Below, in pieces: positions 1-9,735 of a stretch of 64,000 nt of DNA. The translations under genes and the position numbers were made by a program. The stretch is from Bradyrhizobium sp. CCBAU 53340 (GTDB lineage: Bacteria > Pseudomonadota > Alphaproteobacteria > Rhizobiales > Xanthobacteraceae). Location: contig NZ_CP030056.1 in NCBI RefSeq assembly GCF_015291645.1, positions 248,001 through 312,000 of the forward strand. The letters run 5' to 3'. The notes under the pieces are model-generated. The model had not been told where the DNA came from. It saw only the letters and a list, made by a program, of their open reading frames with translations, and made no database searches. The number at the start of each line of letters is the position of its first letter. The first letter of the stretch is position 1.

Positions 1-438
1 TGTTTTTATTAGAAGTTCGTCTTCGTTGAGTGGATGCTGGATGTGCCCGTTGAACAAGGTGCGTTCATTAACTTCAACGCGATCATCCTGCTCAATCAAT
101 GGTTTTGGCAATTTCAGAAATAGATCATACAGATCGTATTTAAACTCCCGCTGTAAGTCGAGCGTATCCCTAAAGCCGCTCGTTGTGATCAATCCGGTCC
201 TTGCGCCACGACGCTCGATGAGAGCGTTAGTGAACAACGTTGTCGCATGGACCACGCGACCAATCTGATCGGGATCGGTGCCGCTGGCGTTAACGACCTG
301 CTTTACGCCGGCGAGGGCTCCAATTGTTGGATCATGGGGCGTCGTCAGCTCCTTGTGTGCGACAACGCGACCATCATCAGTGCAATAGAGGACAATGTCG
401 GTGAACGTGCCGCCAATATCGATACCAAGCGAGTACAT
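1..438 (-). CDS. hyuA: Hydantoinase/oxoprolinase subunit A (HyuA), N-terminal part
   Basis: This is an open frame running off the left edge of the window, reading from an ATG at 438. The N-terminus MYSLGIDIGGTFTDIV is the ASKHA-fold phosphate-1 motif of the hydantoinase A/oxoprolinase family. It is followed by a stretch on HATTLFTNALIERRGA typical of the family. HyuA normally pairs with HyuB in ATP-dependent opening of hydantoins or 5-oxoproline-like rings, and hyuB lies 17 nt upstream in the same direction. About 145 residues are visible of a family usually near 680-700, so most of the gene is outside the window. The real substrate cannot be read from the sequence. Confidence 0.88.
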   Translation of the reverse strand, partial: MYSLGIDIGGTFTDIVLYCTDDGRVVAHKELTTPHDPTIGALAGVKQVVNASGTDPDQIGRVVHATTLFTNALIERRGARTGLITTSGFRDTLDLQREFKYDLYDLFLKLPKPLIEQDDRVEVNERTLFNGHIQHPLNEDELLIKT

Positions 439-455
439 ATCGGATCTAACCCTTC

Positions 456-2051
456 TTATACAAAATCTTTGGCGCCATCGGCTTCGGCCAGCGCTTCCTG
501 AGCGCGGATCGGAACACCAAATCCGCCAGCGCCAGGTGTGCGCAGCAGAACGCGGGCACCAAAGTCGATAGTGTGTTGTATCTTGGGATCAACCCGAACG
601 GTGTTGATCTGGATCTCACCGGCAGCGCCGGGATCGCCGCCTGCTAAGCCATTCGCCACAGCTTCTGGCTTAGTTCGTTCAGCCATAAAGGAAATTATGG
701 TAGGCCCTTTATTTAGATTCTCGAAGAGAAACTCCTGCCCAGCCCCCCCTGTGAACCGACCGCTGCCCGCTGTCCGCGATCGGATTCGGCGGTGGCAAAT
801 TCTGATCGGCGCGGTTCGTTCCAGCACCTCGACGGGCGTGGAGGAAATGTTGCTCGGCCAAGACAACACGCTTGCGCCGTCCGAGGCCGCGCTGGCCCCA
901 TAGCCTCCGTTCAGGAAGAATAAGTTAGCGAAAGTCTTTCCATCCTCTTTGACGCCGGCCAGGTTTACGCACCAGAGAGGTGAGCCGACGTCGGAGATGA
1001 CTCTCTCCGGCACGACTTGTGACAGCGCACGCAAGACCATCGCCGGCAGGAAATGTCCGATAAGTGCGCGTGCCCCGCCCGCTGCGGGCGGCTTTGAATT
1101 AAGAATTGAGCCAAGAGGTGCATGAATATTGAGCGGTTCCAACGCACCGTCATTGTTTGGCGTGTCGGGCGTAAGAACGGCTTTGATTCCATAGGCAGTG
1201 TATGCCGTCGTATAAGCAGCGCAGACGTTGATGGAGCGCTGCACTTGAGGATCTGTACCTCGGTAATCAACCTCGATTTCATCACCATGAACTTTAAGCG
1301 CCATCCGCAACACGATGCTATTTTCAAATCCATCGCTGACGGCGGTGGCATGATAGACGCCATCCGGTATTGCGGAAATCGCACGCCGCATCGCGGCTTC
1401 CGTCCGACCGCGGATCTGTTGAGACACTTCGGAGAATGAACGGAGCTCCCACTCCTTTAGCAAAGAAATGAGGCGCACCTCCATCAGATGCAGTGCAGAA
1501 AACTGCGCATAAAGGTCGCCTACCGTCTGATCTGGCGTACGAACGTTCTGGCGAAGCAGGCTTTCAAATGTGCGGTTCATTCGACCCGCCTCAACCACCT
1601 TCATCATTGGGATTTGGAATCCCTCCTCGTACACCTCGCGTGCATCGGCAGAACGGATGCGTCCACCAATGTCAGGAGCGTGCGTGACCGACCCAGCGAA
1701 CGCAACAATATTGCCATTCAAGAAAATGGGCTTGGCTACCGTGATATCGGGCAGATGGCCGGTGCCAAGCCAGACATCGTTGGTGATCAGGATATCGCCC
1801 TCGGAGAGGGTCTCATGTGGAAACTGTTTGAGAAAGCCACGAACCGTCCGCGGAACGGTACCGATAAAGGATGGAATGCTGTTAGCGGGTTGCGCTAACG
1901 AGCGTCCTTCGGCATCCATGAGAACGCACGCAAAATCATTAGACTCGCGAACGACGGATGAGAAGGAGGTACGCAGCAGCGTCGTAGCGGCCTCTTCAGT
2001 CAGAGAAATCAGCCTTCGCCAAATCAATTCAAGCTGGATTGCATCAAGCAC
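456..2051 (-). CDS. hyuB: Hydantoinase/oxoprolinase subunit B (HyuB)
   Basis: A 531-residue protein of the hydantoinase B/oxoprolinase family. Characteristic stretches are ESNDFACVLMDAEGRSLAQ near the N-terminus, GDILITNDVWLGTGHLPDITV around residue 85-105, and the Gly-rich RTPGAGGFGVP near the C-terminus. The length fits the family (about 510-590). Translation probably starts at a GTG at 2051, since GGAG lies about 9 nt upstream and the family N-terminus begins here. It is followed 17 nt later by hyuA, so the two are co-transcribed. The family opens hydantoin or oxoproline rings with ATP. The LysR gene upstream in the same orientation may regulate it, which is an inference. Confidence 0.88.
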   Translation of the reverse strand: MLDAIQLELIWRRLISLTEEAATTLLRTSFSSVVRESNDFACVLMDAEGRSLAQPANSIPSFIGTVPRTVRGFLKQFPHETLSEGDILITNDVWLGTGHLPDITVAKPIFLNGNIVAFAGSVTHAPDIGGRIRSADAREVYEEGFQIPMMKVVEAGRMNRTFESLLRQNVRTPDQTVGDLYAQFSALHLMEVRLISLLKEWELRSFSEVSQQIRGRTEAAMRRAISAIPDGVYHATAVSDGFENSIVLRMALKVHGDEIEVDYRGTDPQVQRSINVCAAYTTAYTAYGIKAVLTPDTPNNDGALEPLNIHAPLGSILNSKPPAAGGARALIGHFLPAMVLRALSQVVPERVISDVGSPLWCVNLAGVKEDGKTFANLFFLNGGYGASAASDGASVLSWPSNISSTPVEVLERTAPIRICHRRIRSRTAGSGRFTGGAGQEFLFENLNKGPTIISFMAERTKPEAVANGLAGGDPGAAGEIQINTVRVDPKIQHTIDFGARVLLRTPGAGGFGVPIRAQEALAEADGAKDFV

Positions 2052-2289
2052 GTGTCAGTCTCCTTGGAGCGCCCGCGGCCTTGCCCTACGGTCTTGCACT
2101 CGCCCACGAAGCGCTGCGCGACAGTCGCACCAGCTCGGGCATTCTGCGGGACATTAAGTCAGGCTAAACGCGTCAGCCAATTCTTCTTGCTGCACGCTCT
2201 ATACGCGGGTGATATAGCATTGGGATTGTTTGGCGGGCACGTCGGCCCGCGAGAGTTGCCTAGCTCGATCCGAAATCCCGCTAGGGGGC

Positions 2290-3240
2290 TTACTCCGTGC
2301 AGTCGCCGCACTTCACGACATGGGGGTCGTTGTGCAGGAACGTTTCCTTCAAGCTACGCGTGAAACGCTGCGACAGCGATGACTTCACAAGATGTCCCGG
2401 AAAGATTGCGAACATCTTAACCGAGATTCTCGGCGAAATACGAACAAATCGAACGTTATCGGAAATAAGCGGTTTGATGTAGGGACTTACGACGCCGATG
2501 CCAAGGTCGGCGGCGGCGAGCGAACAGAGGATCGCCGAATAGGTGACCTCGATCTCGGACGAGGGTTTCACGCCGTGCTGCGCGAGTGTCTGACGCCACA
2601 AATCACTTAGATCGTCTCCACGATTGAGAGTGAGCAGCGTTGCCTCTTGAAAATCAGAGACCGCAACCTCCTTCTTCGAAGCAAGCGGGCTGTTTGCGCA
2701 GACCGCACATAGGGCCTCAGATTCGTCACACACCTCGATTTCGAACTCTCCTGTTCGGAAATGAGCTCCGCTCGTCGTCAGGCCAACATCATAAATGCCA
2801 TTGAGGAGCCCGTCTCTGATCTGCAGCGACCCTCCCGTCTGAAGGTTGATGCTCACACCGGGGCTAGACTGCCGGAATGCCTTCATGATCGTTGGAATAA
2901 CGCCCATAGCCAGGGACGGAGTGGCAGCGATGCGCAATAGGCCGGTGCCGGATGACCTGATACTTTCAGCGGCTTGCTGTATCGTTTCCAAGCCAAGATA
3001 GTGCTTTTGGACGATTTCAAAGAGCATTTTGGCTTCAGGGGTTGGAACCAAACGGCCCCGTCGATAATCGAACAGTCGAAATTTCACAGCGTCTTGCGCT
3101 TGCGCCAACAGCCGGCTCACCGACGGTTGCGTTGTATTTAGAATTTCGGCTGCGGCAAGCGTTGTCCCACATTGCATCATAGCCCGAAACGCATCGATCT
3201 CGCGGGAACTGAGCGCTCTAGCCATATGCCGCCCAAACAA
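2290..3240 (-). CDS. LysR-family transcriptional regulator
   Basis: A 316-residue LysR-type regulator. An N-terminal winged HTH (residues about 8-65, with the helix AAEILNTTQPSVSRLLAQ) is followed by a periplasmic-binding-like effector domain starting near residue 97 (SGTGLLRIAATPSLAMGVIPTIM). Starts at 3240 or at an in-frame ATG at 3225 are both possible. It is transcribed toward hyuB and lies 3' of the LLM monooxygenase gene, from which it is separated by a strong hairpin. It could control either neighbouring set. The effector is not recognisable. Confidence 0.85.
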   Translation of the reverse strand: MFGRHMARALSSREIDAFRAMMQCGTTLAAAEILNTTQPSVSRLLAQAQDAVKFRLFDYRRGRLVPTPEAKMLFEIVQKHYLGLETIQQAAESIRSSGTGLLRIAATPSLAMGVIPTIMKAFRQSSPGVSINLQTGGSLQIRDGLLNGIYDVGLTTSGAHFRTGEFEIEVCDESEALCAVCANSPLASKKEVAVSDFQEATLLTLNRGDDLSDLWRQTLAQHGVKPSSEIEVTYSAILCSLAAADLGIGVVSPYIKPLISDNVRFVRISPRISVKMFAIFPGHLVKSSLSQRFTRSLKETFLHNDPHVVKCGDCTE

Positions 3241-3344
3241 ATTTACATTTTAGATGCATAAGCCCGATTCGAATAAATCAAATGGTATTCTCGGCCATGC
3301 GTCAAGTCGTTCGACGGATGAACTTCAGCTCCCACAATAAGAAA

Positions 3345-3377
3345 GGCCGCGGCGCTTTGTTGCACCGCGGCCCTTTT
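3345..3377 (-). terminator. Strong hairpin after the LLM monooxygenase operon
   Basis: Perfect 8-bp GC arms GGCCGCGG (3345-3352) and CCGCGGCC (3365-3372) enclose a 12-nt loop. The hairpin is followed by a T-rich tract in both directions (TTTCTTATT on the minus strand, CTTTTG on the plus strand). It lies about 50 nt past the stop of the monooxygenase gene, so it probably ends that operon and insulates the LysR gene beyond. Confidence 0.75.
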
Positions 3378-3424
3378 GTATGCGCATTGAAAGGCTCGAC
3401 AAAGGCGGCGCGCCACGAGATCTC

Positions 3425-4774
3425 TTATGGAACGCCTGTAGCTGGACGTTTCGTATTGACGTTTTTGGGATAGCGTAACCCGAGGTTTTCGCGAAGTGTC
3501 TTGCCGCGGTAGCTTTTGCGCATAAGTCCGCGTTCCTGGAGCACGGGGACTACCATCGACACAAAATCTTCCAGGCAGGTCGGCATGTAAGGGAACGTTA
3601 TCATAAACCCATCTCCAGCTTCATTGTCGATCCAACGTTCCATCTCGTCGGCGATCTGGCTTGGAGTGCCACAGAAAATCTCGAATCCGCGTTCGTAGCG
3701 CTGTGCAATCTCCCTTAGCGTGAATTTACGCGATCGGATCATGTCCGCAAGTATATTGAAATAACCCTGATGAAGGTTTGAGGAAGTCGGGATCATCTGT
3801 TCGGGAACGAGTTCGTCCAGTGGCAGCTTCGACAGGTCGACTTCAAGGTCCGTACTGACATACGCGACCTTGGCTTCAATCGGCATCACACTGTTTAGTA
3901 GGCGAAGCTTTTCCTTCGCTTCTGCTTCGGTTGAACCGACCATCGCGCGGAAGCCGGCGAGTACCTTAAGTTCGGAAGGATCACGGCGGTACTTCGCCAT
4001 CCTGCTTTTGATATCCTTGTAGAGGGACGCAGCCTCCTCAAGAGTTGCGCCCGTTCCGAAGACGACCTCAGCGGTTTCTGCGGCAAATTCCCTACCCACC
4101 GAGGACGCGCCCGCCTGGATAATGACGGGTTGCCCCTGCGGAGCACGTGCAATATTGAGTCCGCCTTGTACCTTGAAATGTTTCCCTTCGTATCGAACGT
4201 GGTGAAATCGGTTCGGATCGAAGTTCATAGCTCTTGCCTTGTCGAAGATGAAGGCATCATCGTCCCAAGTATCCCAGTAAGCTCGGACCACCTCCAGGGC
4301 TTCTCTGGCTCTGGCATAGCGCTCGTCGTGTGGCGGCATCGTCTTATAGCCATAGTTGCGGCATGAATACTGGTTTGCAGTCGTCACAACGTTCCACGCT
4401 GCTCGCCCTCCCGAAAGGTGATCGAGCGATGCGAATTGCCGGGCGATATTAAACGGCTCAGTGAAGCTCGCAGATACCGTGGCGCCGAGGCCAAGCTCTT
4501 CTGTGCTCGCAGCTAGCGCAGAGAGAAGCGTCAAGGGCTCAAGTACGTTTTGCCCGCGTGGCCATTGCGCCATTGCGTGGAGATTGTCGACATCAACGCC
4601 CGGACTGTCCGCTAGAAACATCAGATCGAAGCGGCCTGCTTCACATAGCTTTGCGAGCTCTGTGTAGTACTGAAGACTCAACGCCTTCTTTGGATCCGTA
4701 TCTGGATGGCGCCACGCGGCACTTGCGCTACCGGCTGCATGTATGAGTGCGGCGAAAGCGATTTCCTTTGCCAT
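3425..4774 (-). CDS. LLM-class FMN-dependent monooxygenase (NtaA/SnaA/DszA type)
   Basis: A 449-residue flavin-dependent monooxygenase of the luciferase-like TIM-barrel superfamily, in the NtaA/SnaA/DszA branch. Supporting stretches are WRHPDTDPKKALSLQYY near the N-terminus, the family block LDHLSGGRAAWNVVTT around residue 125-140, and FDPNRFHHVRYEGKHFKVQG. The family oxidises small organic substrates such as nitrilotriacetate, sulfones or thioethers using reduced FMN and O2. The ATG at 4774 is preferred because GAGGAACGA precedes it; a TTG 12 nt earlier is also in frame. It is the last gene of an amino-acid-type ABC importer operon, so it likely acts on the imported compound. The substrate is unknown. 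Confidence 0.85.
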   Translation of the reverse strand: MAKEIAFAALIHAAGSASAAWRHPDTDPKKALSLQYYTELAKLCEAGRFDLMFLADSPGVDVDNLHAMAQWPRGQNVLEPLTLLSALAASTEELGLGATVSASFTEPFNIARQFASLDHLSGGRAAWNVVTTANQYSCRNYGYKTMPPHDERYARAREALEVVRAYWDTWDDDAFIFDKARAMNFDPNRFHHVRYEGKHFKVQGGLNIARAPQGQPVIIQAGASSVGREFAAETAEVVFGTGATLEEAASLYKDIKSRMAKYRRDPSELKVLAGFRAMVGSTEAEAKEKLRLLNSVMPIEAKVAYVSTDLEVDLSKLPLDELVPEQMIPTSSNLHQGYFNILADMIRSRKFTLREIAQRYERGFEIFCGTPSQIADEMERWIDNEAGDGFMITFPYMPTCLEDFVSMVVPVLQERGLMRKSYRGKTLRENLGLRYPKNVNTKRPATGVP

Positions 4775-4819
4775 TTCGTTCCTCAATTCCTCTCTGGTCG
4801 TATGTAGAGATGCTGCGTG

Positions 4820-5587
4820 TTAATCGAGCACCGCCGAAATGAACTCTTTGGTCCTTGCGCCCTTGGGGTGCATAAGAACCTCTCGGGCAGTGCCTTCTTC
4901 TGCGATTTGGCCTTGTTCCATAAAGATCACGCGATCTGCGACCTCGCTCGCAAATCCAAGTTCGTGCGTAACGACCACCATAGTCATGCCGGTGCGTGCC
5001 AATTCCTTCATCGCCGCGAGGACTTCGGCAACGAGTTCAGGATCGAGTGCAGATGTCGGCTCGTCGAAGAGCATAAGGCGCGGGTGCATAGCCATAGCCC
5101 GCGCGATGGCCACACGTTGTTGCTGGCCGCCAGACAGGCTGGAAGGGTACGCGTTACGCTTCTCGGATAAGCCTACGCGTGCTAGGAGGGCTTCCGCCTC
5201 ACAAACGACGTCAGCCTTATTGCGCTTTAAGACACGCACGGGTCCCTCAATGACATTGTCAAGAGCAGTCATATGGGGAAAGAGATTAAATCGTTGAAAC
5301 ACCATCGCGGTCTTCGTCCGCTGGCGGGCGAGTTCCGCACCGCCTAGTGGCCGCAATTGCGACCCCACTTGGCGATAGCCCACGATTTCGTCGTCTATCC
5401 AGATATGTCCTGAGTCGACGGAAACCAGTTGATTAATACATCTCAAGAGCGTCGTTTTGCCTGAGCCTGATGAGCCGATCAAACACACTACTTCATTGGG
5501 CATGACGTCGAGGGAGACGCCGTCCAGAACTTGTAGATTTCCATACCGCTTCTTAACTCTTCTCATTGAGAGCAAAGGCTTGGTCAT
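4820..5587 (-). CDS. Polar amino-acid-type ABC transporter ATPase
   Basis: A GlnQ/HisP-type ATPase of 255 residues from the ATG at 5587. It has Walker [10 protein letters not shown], a Q-loop in [17 protein letters not shown], signature [15 protein letters not shown], Walker [15 protein letters not shown] and the switch His in VVTHELGF. The longer frame to 5677 is rejected because this ATG overlaps the permease stop as ATGA, the usual translational coupling. It energises the adjacent permease and binding protein. The family imports polar amino acids or related small zwitterions. Confidence 0.92.
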   Translation of the reverse strand: MTKPLLSMRRVKKRYGNLQVLDGVSLDVMPNEVVCLIGSSGSGKTTLLRCINQLVSVDSGHIWIDDEIVGYRQVGSQLRPLGGAELARQRTKTAMVFQRFNLFPHMTALDNVIEGPVRVLKRNKADVVCEAEALLARVGLSEKRNAYPSSLSGGQQQRVAIARAMAMHPRLMLFDEPTSALDPELVAEVLAAMKELARTGMTMVVVTHELGFASEVADRVIFMEQGQIAEEGTAREVLMHPKGARTKEFISAVLD

Positions 5588-6474
5588 CGGACCCTCACGA
5601 CAGATGTTCCCCGCGCGAACCGCCATTCGAGCAGCAACTGAAGCGGCGTGAGAATGGAGACAGCGAGGAGATACCAAGCGCCTGCTACGATCAGTAGCTC
5701 AATCACGCGCTGATTGACGAAGTACACGTTCTGTGCGCTGTAAAGTAAATCGGTGTACTGGATCACGCTGGCGAGTGACGTCATTTTTACCATTCCAATA
5801 AACTCGTTACCAATCGGCGGAACTATCACGCGCATTGCTTGAGGTAGGACGATTCTCCAGAGCGCGTGTAGACGGGTCATGCCAATCGACTGTGCCGCTT
5901 CGTGCTGGCCCGCATCAACCGAGAGGATTCCGGCGCGAATGACCTCCGAGGTATAGGCACCCTGATTGATGCCAAGGCCAAGCAGCGCGGCCCAAAAGGG
6001 CGTGATGACATCGACAGTCGGGGCCGTCCACAGACCGGGAATGCCGATGACTGGGATGATTAAGGCTAGATTATACCAAATCAGAAGCTGGAGGATTACC
6101 GGCGTCCCGCGAAAGAACCATTGGTAGCCAAATGCGACGATGACTAGGAGCGGATTATCCGACATTCGCATAATCGAGATAGCCAAGCCGAGCGCGACAC
6201 CGACAATCATCGCCAGCACGGACAAGATCATCGTATGCCAGAAGCCCGCGAGAATTGTAGGCGCCGCTAAGTATTTGGCAACAACGTTCCATTCGATCTG
6301 CGCGTTAGCGAAGGCCCTTACAATAAGGACCAACAGACCAAGAACTAGTACGCCCATTATCCAGCGGCCGACGTAACGCGGCGGCACGATCTCGACCAAC
6401 GACAGATCGGGCCGTGAAAAGAGAGTGGAGGAACCGCTGCTCGATCGTACAGGCTTGTTTGACACCGCGCTCAT
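5584..6474 (-). CDS. Amino-acid-type ABC transporter permease
   Basis: A 296-residue inner-membrane permease of the HisM/GlnP family. A hydrophobic segment (residues about 36-55, [19 protein letters not shown]) precedes the core permease domain. The EAA-type loop contacting the ATPase is visible as [22 protein letters not shown]. Its start overlaps the binding-protein stop and its stop overlaps the ATPase start (both ATGA). Only one permease gene is present, so it presumably works as a homodimer. Confidence 0.9.
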   Translation of the reverse strand: MSAVSNKPVRSSSGSSTLFSRPDLSLVEIVPPRYVGRWIMGVLVLGLLVLIVRAFANAQIEWNVVAKYLAAPTILAGFWHTMILSVLAMIVGVALGLAISIMRMSDNPLLVIVAFGYQWFFRGTPVILQLLIWYNLALIIPVIGIPGLWTAPTVDVITPFWAALLGLGINQGAYTSEVIRAGILSVDAGQHEAAQSIGMTRLHALWRIVLPQAMRVIVPPIGNEFIGMVKMTSLASVIQYTDLLYSAQNVYFVNQRVIELLIVAGAWYLLAVSILTPLQLLLEWRFARGTSVVRVR

Positions 6475-7346
6475 TTTCGCGGTTCCGAATTTAGATATAC
6501 TTCCGAAATAGCGAGTTTGCTCAACTGATATCTAGCCAGGATCTTTGCATAAGTGCCGTCCTTAATCATCGCATCCAGAGCGTCGGCGATCGCGTCACGC
6601 AGCGCGACATCGCCCTTACGCACACCAATTGCCTTGAATTCTGGCGCGAAGGGCTCGCCGATCGTCTTGTAAAGGCCTTTGGACTCCGCAATCATGTAAG
6701 GAACCTCGACGAAGCCCTGCAGTGCTGCATCAATTCGGCCTTGCGTTAGCTGCAGCCGCGTATCTGGCGTTGATTCGGTGCCAATCAACTTCACAGCCGG
6801 CATTCCCTTCTGAACGCAGTCCGACTCGCTCTTTGCAAGCATCACTTTGTACCAAACAGTGGACCGAATGGCGCCGGCCCGCTTACCGCAAAGATCGGAC
6901 AACTCCTTTAGCTGAGAATTGGAAAGTGCGTAGACCTGATAGAAATCCCTGAAGTAATCGACCATCTCCATAATGGAATGACGTTCAGGGAGGTCGCTAA
7001 GTCCACCCATGATGATATCGATCCGACCGGTCTGCAGTGACGGGATGTACTGCGCAAATAGCATTTCATTGAATTCGGCCTTGACGCCCAAACGTGCTGC
7101 GATTTCCCGGCCAATATCTACATTCATCCCTCTGAATTCGCCCGTCTCCGGATCCTTGAACTGCAGCGGTGGCAATGCATTGCTGAGACCCATGCGCAGG
7201 ACTCCCGCCGTTTTGACTGCGTCGGGCACCTGGATCTCTGCTGCACTCACTACCCTCCAGGAGGCAATGGAAAGCCCTACAATTGCTGATAGGGCAACAA
7301 CTTTCGCGATTTGACTGGTGAACCCGTTTACTCGCCACGGTCCCAT
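6471..7346 (-). CDS. Extracellular solute-binding protein, amino-acid ABC family 3
   Basis: A 291-residue periplasmic binding protein with an N-terminal hydrophobic export signal (about residues 12-35, ending near VVSAAEIQ). The SBP_bac_3 fold is marked by GVLRMGLSNALPPLQFKDPETGEFRGMNVDIGREIAARLG and by the later DTRLQLTQGRIDAALQG. A clear GGAGGAGAAATAG ribosome site precedes the ATG. It is the first gene of the importer-monooxygenase operon, so the upstream gap should hold the promoter. Confidence 0.9.
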   Translation of the reverse strand: MGPWRVNGFTSQIAKVVALSAIVGLSIASWRVVSAAEIQVPDAVKTAGVLRMGLSNALPPLQFKDPETGEFRGMNVDIGREIAARLGVKAEFNEMLFAQYIPSLQTGRIDIIMGGLSDLPERHSIMEMVDYFRDFYQVYALSNSQLKELSDLCGKRAGAIRSTVWYKVMLAKSESDCVQKGMPAVKLIGTESTPDTRLQLTQGRIDAALQGFVEVPYMIAESKGLYKTIGEPFAPEFKAIGVRKGDVALRDAIADALDAMIKDGTYAKILARYQLSKLAISEVYLNSEPRK

Positions 7347-7739
7347 CTATTTCTCCTCCCTATTGGTAGCCCTTGCCTTCAGGGGCACGTGTTTCACTCG
7401 GCCGCGTGCTGTTGAGGGTAGGAAATTAGACCTCAATGACGCGGCACCGACGTCTTCCATTGGCCAGCACGGCAAACCGCGAAGCGTGCTTGGGCTCGAC
7501 ACGGGAAGCTGGGCGGCAGTTTCGCAACTCGTAAAGTGTTGCTTTCCTGCCGCCACAGCTCGACGGTGCTAATTAGCAACGCTAAGGGGCGGGCTATTTT
7601 GGATCAAATTCATTCTATCAAGGTCAGTATGCATCCAAGGCATAGGCCGACCCTCAGCACAAAAAATGGCCCATGCTAGGACAAAACGCGCCATCCATTG
7701 ATTGTGCGTTGCGGGGCCTCGCGAACCGCTGAGCGGCAG
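7347..7739. other. Upstream region of the ABC importer operon
   Basis: This stretch of about 390 bases lies between the binding-protein start and the decayed SDR gene. It presumably carries the promoter of the importer-monooxygenase operon, but no convincing -35/-10, -24/-12 or operator palindrome could be picked out. The short open frames in it have no recognisable protein features. Confidence 0.4.
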
Positions 7740-8202
7740 TCTCGATGGCGGTCTCCATTATTAGAGCTCCGGAGCGGGAAAGGGAGGTGCTCTTTCCGTG
7801 ACACCTGCGCGATGGCAACGGCATGGGCGATGTCCTCGGAGTTGAAGTGTATCGAACGCACTTAAAGATGCTTGTCGCCACACGACCGGGCGAGATCTCG
7901 GTGACGCGAGCGCGAGATCAGTAAAGAACGGGGCTCAGCCCGCGAACGCGCAATACGCTGGCCTTGGTGGCATGATGGCTAGGGATGAAGAAAGCCAGGG
8001 CGTTCTGGAAAGGCGTAGTGGCCAGCGACCGACCAGACGTCAACCACGTAGCGGCGCGCATCGGCATTCTTGTCACGATCAGCCGTTTCACGTGCAGTGC
8101 CGCGCGCAGATTGACGTCGAGCAGCGCGTGGATTTCGTCAGACGCAAGGTCTAGGATGTTGCTACGCTGCGACTGACCGGCCTTGTTGACGAGAACGTCG
8201 AA
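7740..8202 (-). pseudogene. Decayed short-chain dehydrogenase (SDR) remnant
   Basis: Translating the minus strand gives SDR-like blocks in shifting frames. From 8202 the frame reads FDVLVNKAGQSQRSNILDLA, then LLDVNLRAALHVKRLIV and FFIPSHHATKASVLR, before a TGA at 7918-7920. A different frame then gives RVTEISPGRVATSIF (about 7894-7908) and further down FNSEDIAHAVAIAQ. These match the NAG motif, the helix after it, the YxxxK region and the substrate loop of SDRs. The catalytic Tyr position reads His (HHATK), and the Rossmann start is not recognisable. It is a non-functional relic, possibly of a gene displaced at the edge of the hydrogenase cluster. Confidence 0.62.
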
Positions 8203-8373
8203 TGTGGTCGTACGCGCTAGCGCTCCAGGACGTCGAGATCGTTAATCTCGCGCCGACAGCCTCCGCATCCGGCTTGGCCGACAGCCTGGCCAGCGGCCGA
8301 ACCTCGCGCTAGCGAGTAAATTAGAAGCCCTGAGGGCGGAAGCGGCGCCGAACCGTCGCAGCCCTGACTAACT

Positions 8374-9735
8374 CTACGCCGCCGGGAGAGCGAAGGAGAA
8401 TATTGCCCCTCCCTCTGGTGCGTTGACAACAGTCAGTTCGGCACCATGTTCGCGCACGATTCCGTAGCTGATCCAAAGGCCGAGCCCGGTGCCCTCTCCA
8501 ACGCGCTTGGTCGTAAAGAACGGCTCAAATATGCGACCTATGTTGTGCTGTTCGATCCCGGGCCCGTTATCGGACAAACGAATCAGGATCTCGTTCTGAT
8601 TGCGGCGAGCCGATATCTTTAGCCGTGGCTCCTGAGTGCCGCGCGTCGCGTCAATTGCGTTTTCGACGAGATTTACGATAACCTGGTGGAGCTGCCCTTC
8701 ATTCCCGCAAGTCCAAAGATCCGCCTCGATGTCCATGTGAATGTCGAGGCGAACCTGCTTCGTGCGGACTGCCCAGAGCACGGCGGTGTTGATCAGAGGC
8801 TCGATGTTGACGCGATCAAACTCCCCGAGCTTGCTGAGGGAAAGCCGGCGTAAGTTTTTTACAATTTCGCTAATGCGCACGGCGCCTTCCATTGTCCCGT
8901 CCAGGAGCGGGCCGAGATCCTCTAGAATGGCGTCAATGCGGAGGCTTTTCTTCAAGGCTGCAGCTTCGGAGCTTATCGATGTGCCGTGGACGGCATCAAG
9001 GTAGGATGTCAGCGCCGTGCGATAGCGCATCAAGGTGTGCACGTTTCCATAGACGAAGCTGATGGGATTATTAAGTTCGTGAGCGACACCGGCCACCAGT
9101 CGGCCGAGACTTGCCATTTTCTCCTGTTCTACCAATTGACGCTGCACTCGCTGTAGCTCCTGATGAGCCGTGTGCAATGCTTCATAGGCTCGGCGAAGCT
9201 CGCCGATAGGCCTTCCAGTCAGAACCACGCCAATGAAGCGGCCCCGATGGTCGTGTCGGGGCGAGCTGTTGATTGCGAACAGGTCTGAGCTGCCGCCTTC
9301 GGTCAAGAAACGGAGTTCGCCATCCACAACCTCGGACGGGCTCCGAGGCTTGAGGAGCGACATGAGCTTGGCGCCATCGGCAGCGTCAATGATGTCTGCC
9401 ATCCTCCAGCCGACGATTTCGTCATTGGCGCGGTCAAGCGTGCGCTGTAAAGCGGAATTGACTTGCTGGATCTGGCCTTTCGCGTCGCAAACGATGAGGA
9501 TATCAGAGACAGATTCGATGACGTTGGTGACAAATGCTTGAGCTTCCTCGAGCTCGGCATTCTTGTGTTCCAGATCGACCTCATAACGCAATAGGTCGGA
9601 ATAAACCTCATCCATCTTGCGGATGACTTCGATCCAAGCGCCCTCACGCTCGTGGTCGAACTCGATAGCACCGCGATCGCTGATCAACTTGAGCAGCGAG
9701 TCGGATCCGTCAGGAGAATGCGTCGCCTTTGCCAT
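8374..9735 (-). CDS. hupT: PAS sensor histidine kinase of the hydrogenase regulatory system (HupT/HoxJ type)
   Basis: A 453-residue soluble histidine kinase without membrane segments. A coiled region (about 40-70) and a PAS domain (about 70-180) precede the HisKA box GRLVAGVAHELNNP, with the phospho-acceptor His near residue 219. The N box is NLVENAID, and the ATPase G boxes are SDNGPGIE and GEGTGLGLWIS. Soluble HupT/HoxJ kinases relay the signal from the H2 sensor HupUV (HoxBC) to HupR/HoxA. It overlaps the end of hoxA by 26 nt as the last gene of the cluster. The assignment rests on location and architecture; orthology to HupT versus a generic kinase is inferred. Confidence 0.82.
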   Translation of the reverse strand: MAKATHSPDGSDSLLKLISDRGAIEFDHEREGAWIEVIRKMDEVYSDLLRYEVDLEHKNAELEEAQAFVTNVIESVSDILIVCDAKGQIQQVNSALQRTLDRANDEIVGWRMADIIDAADGAKLMSLLKPRSPSEVVDGELRFLTEGGSSDLFAINSSPRHDHRGRFIGVVLTGRPIGELRRAYEALHTAHQELQRVQRQLVEQEKMASLGRLVAGVAHELNNPISFVYGNVHTLMRYRTALTSYLDAVHGTSISSEAAALKKSLRIDAILEDLGPLLDGTMEGAVRISEIVKNLRRLSLSKLGEFDRVNIEPLINTAVLWAVRTKQVRLDIHMDIEADLWTCGNEGQLHQVIVNLVENAIDATRGTQEPRLKISARRNQNEILIRLSDNGPGIEQHNIGRIFEPFFTTKRVGEGTGLGLWISYGIVREHGAELTVVNAPEGGAIFSFALPAA

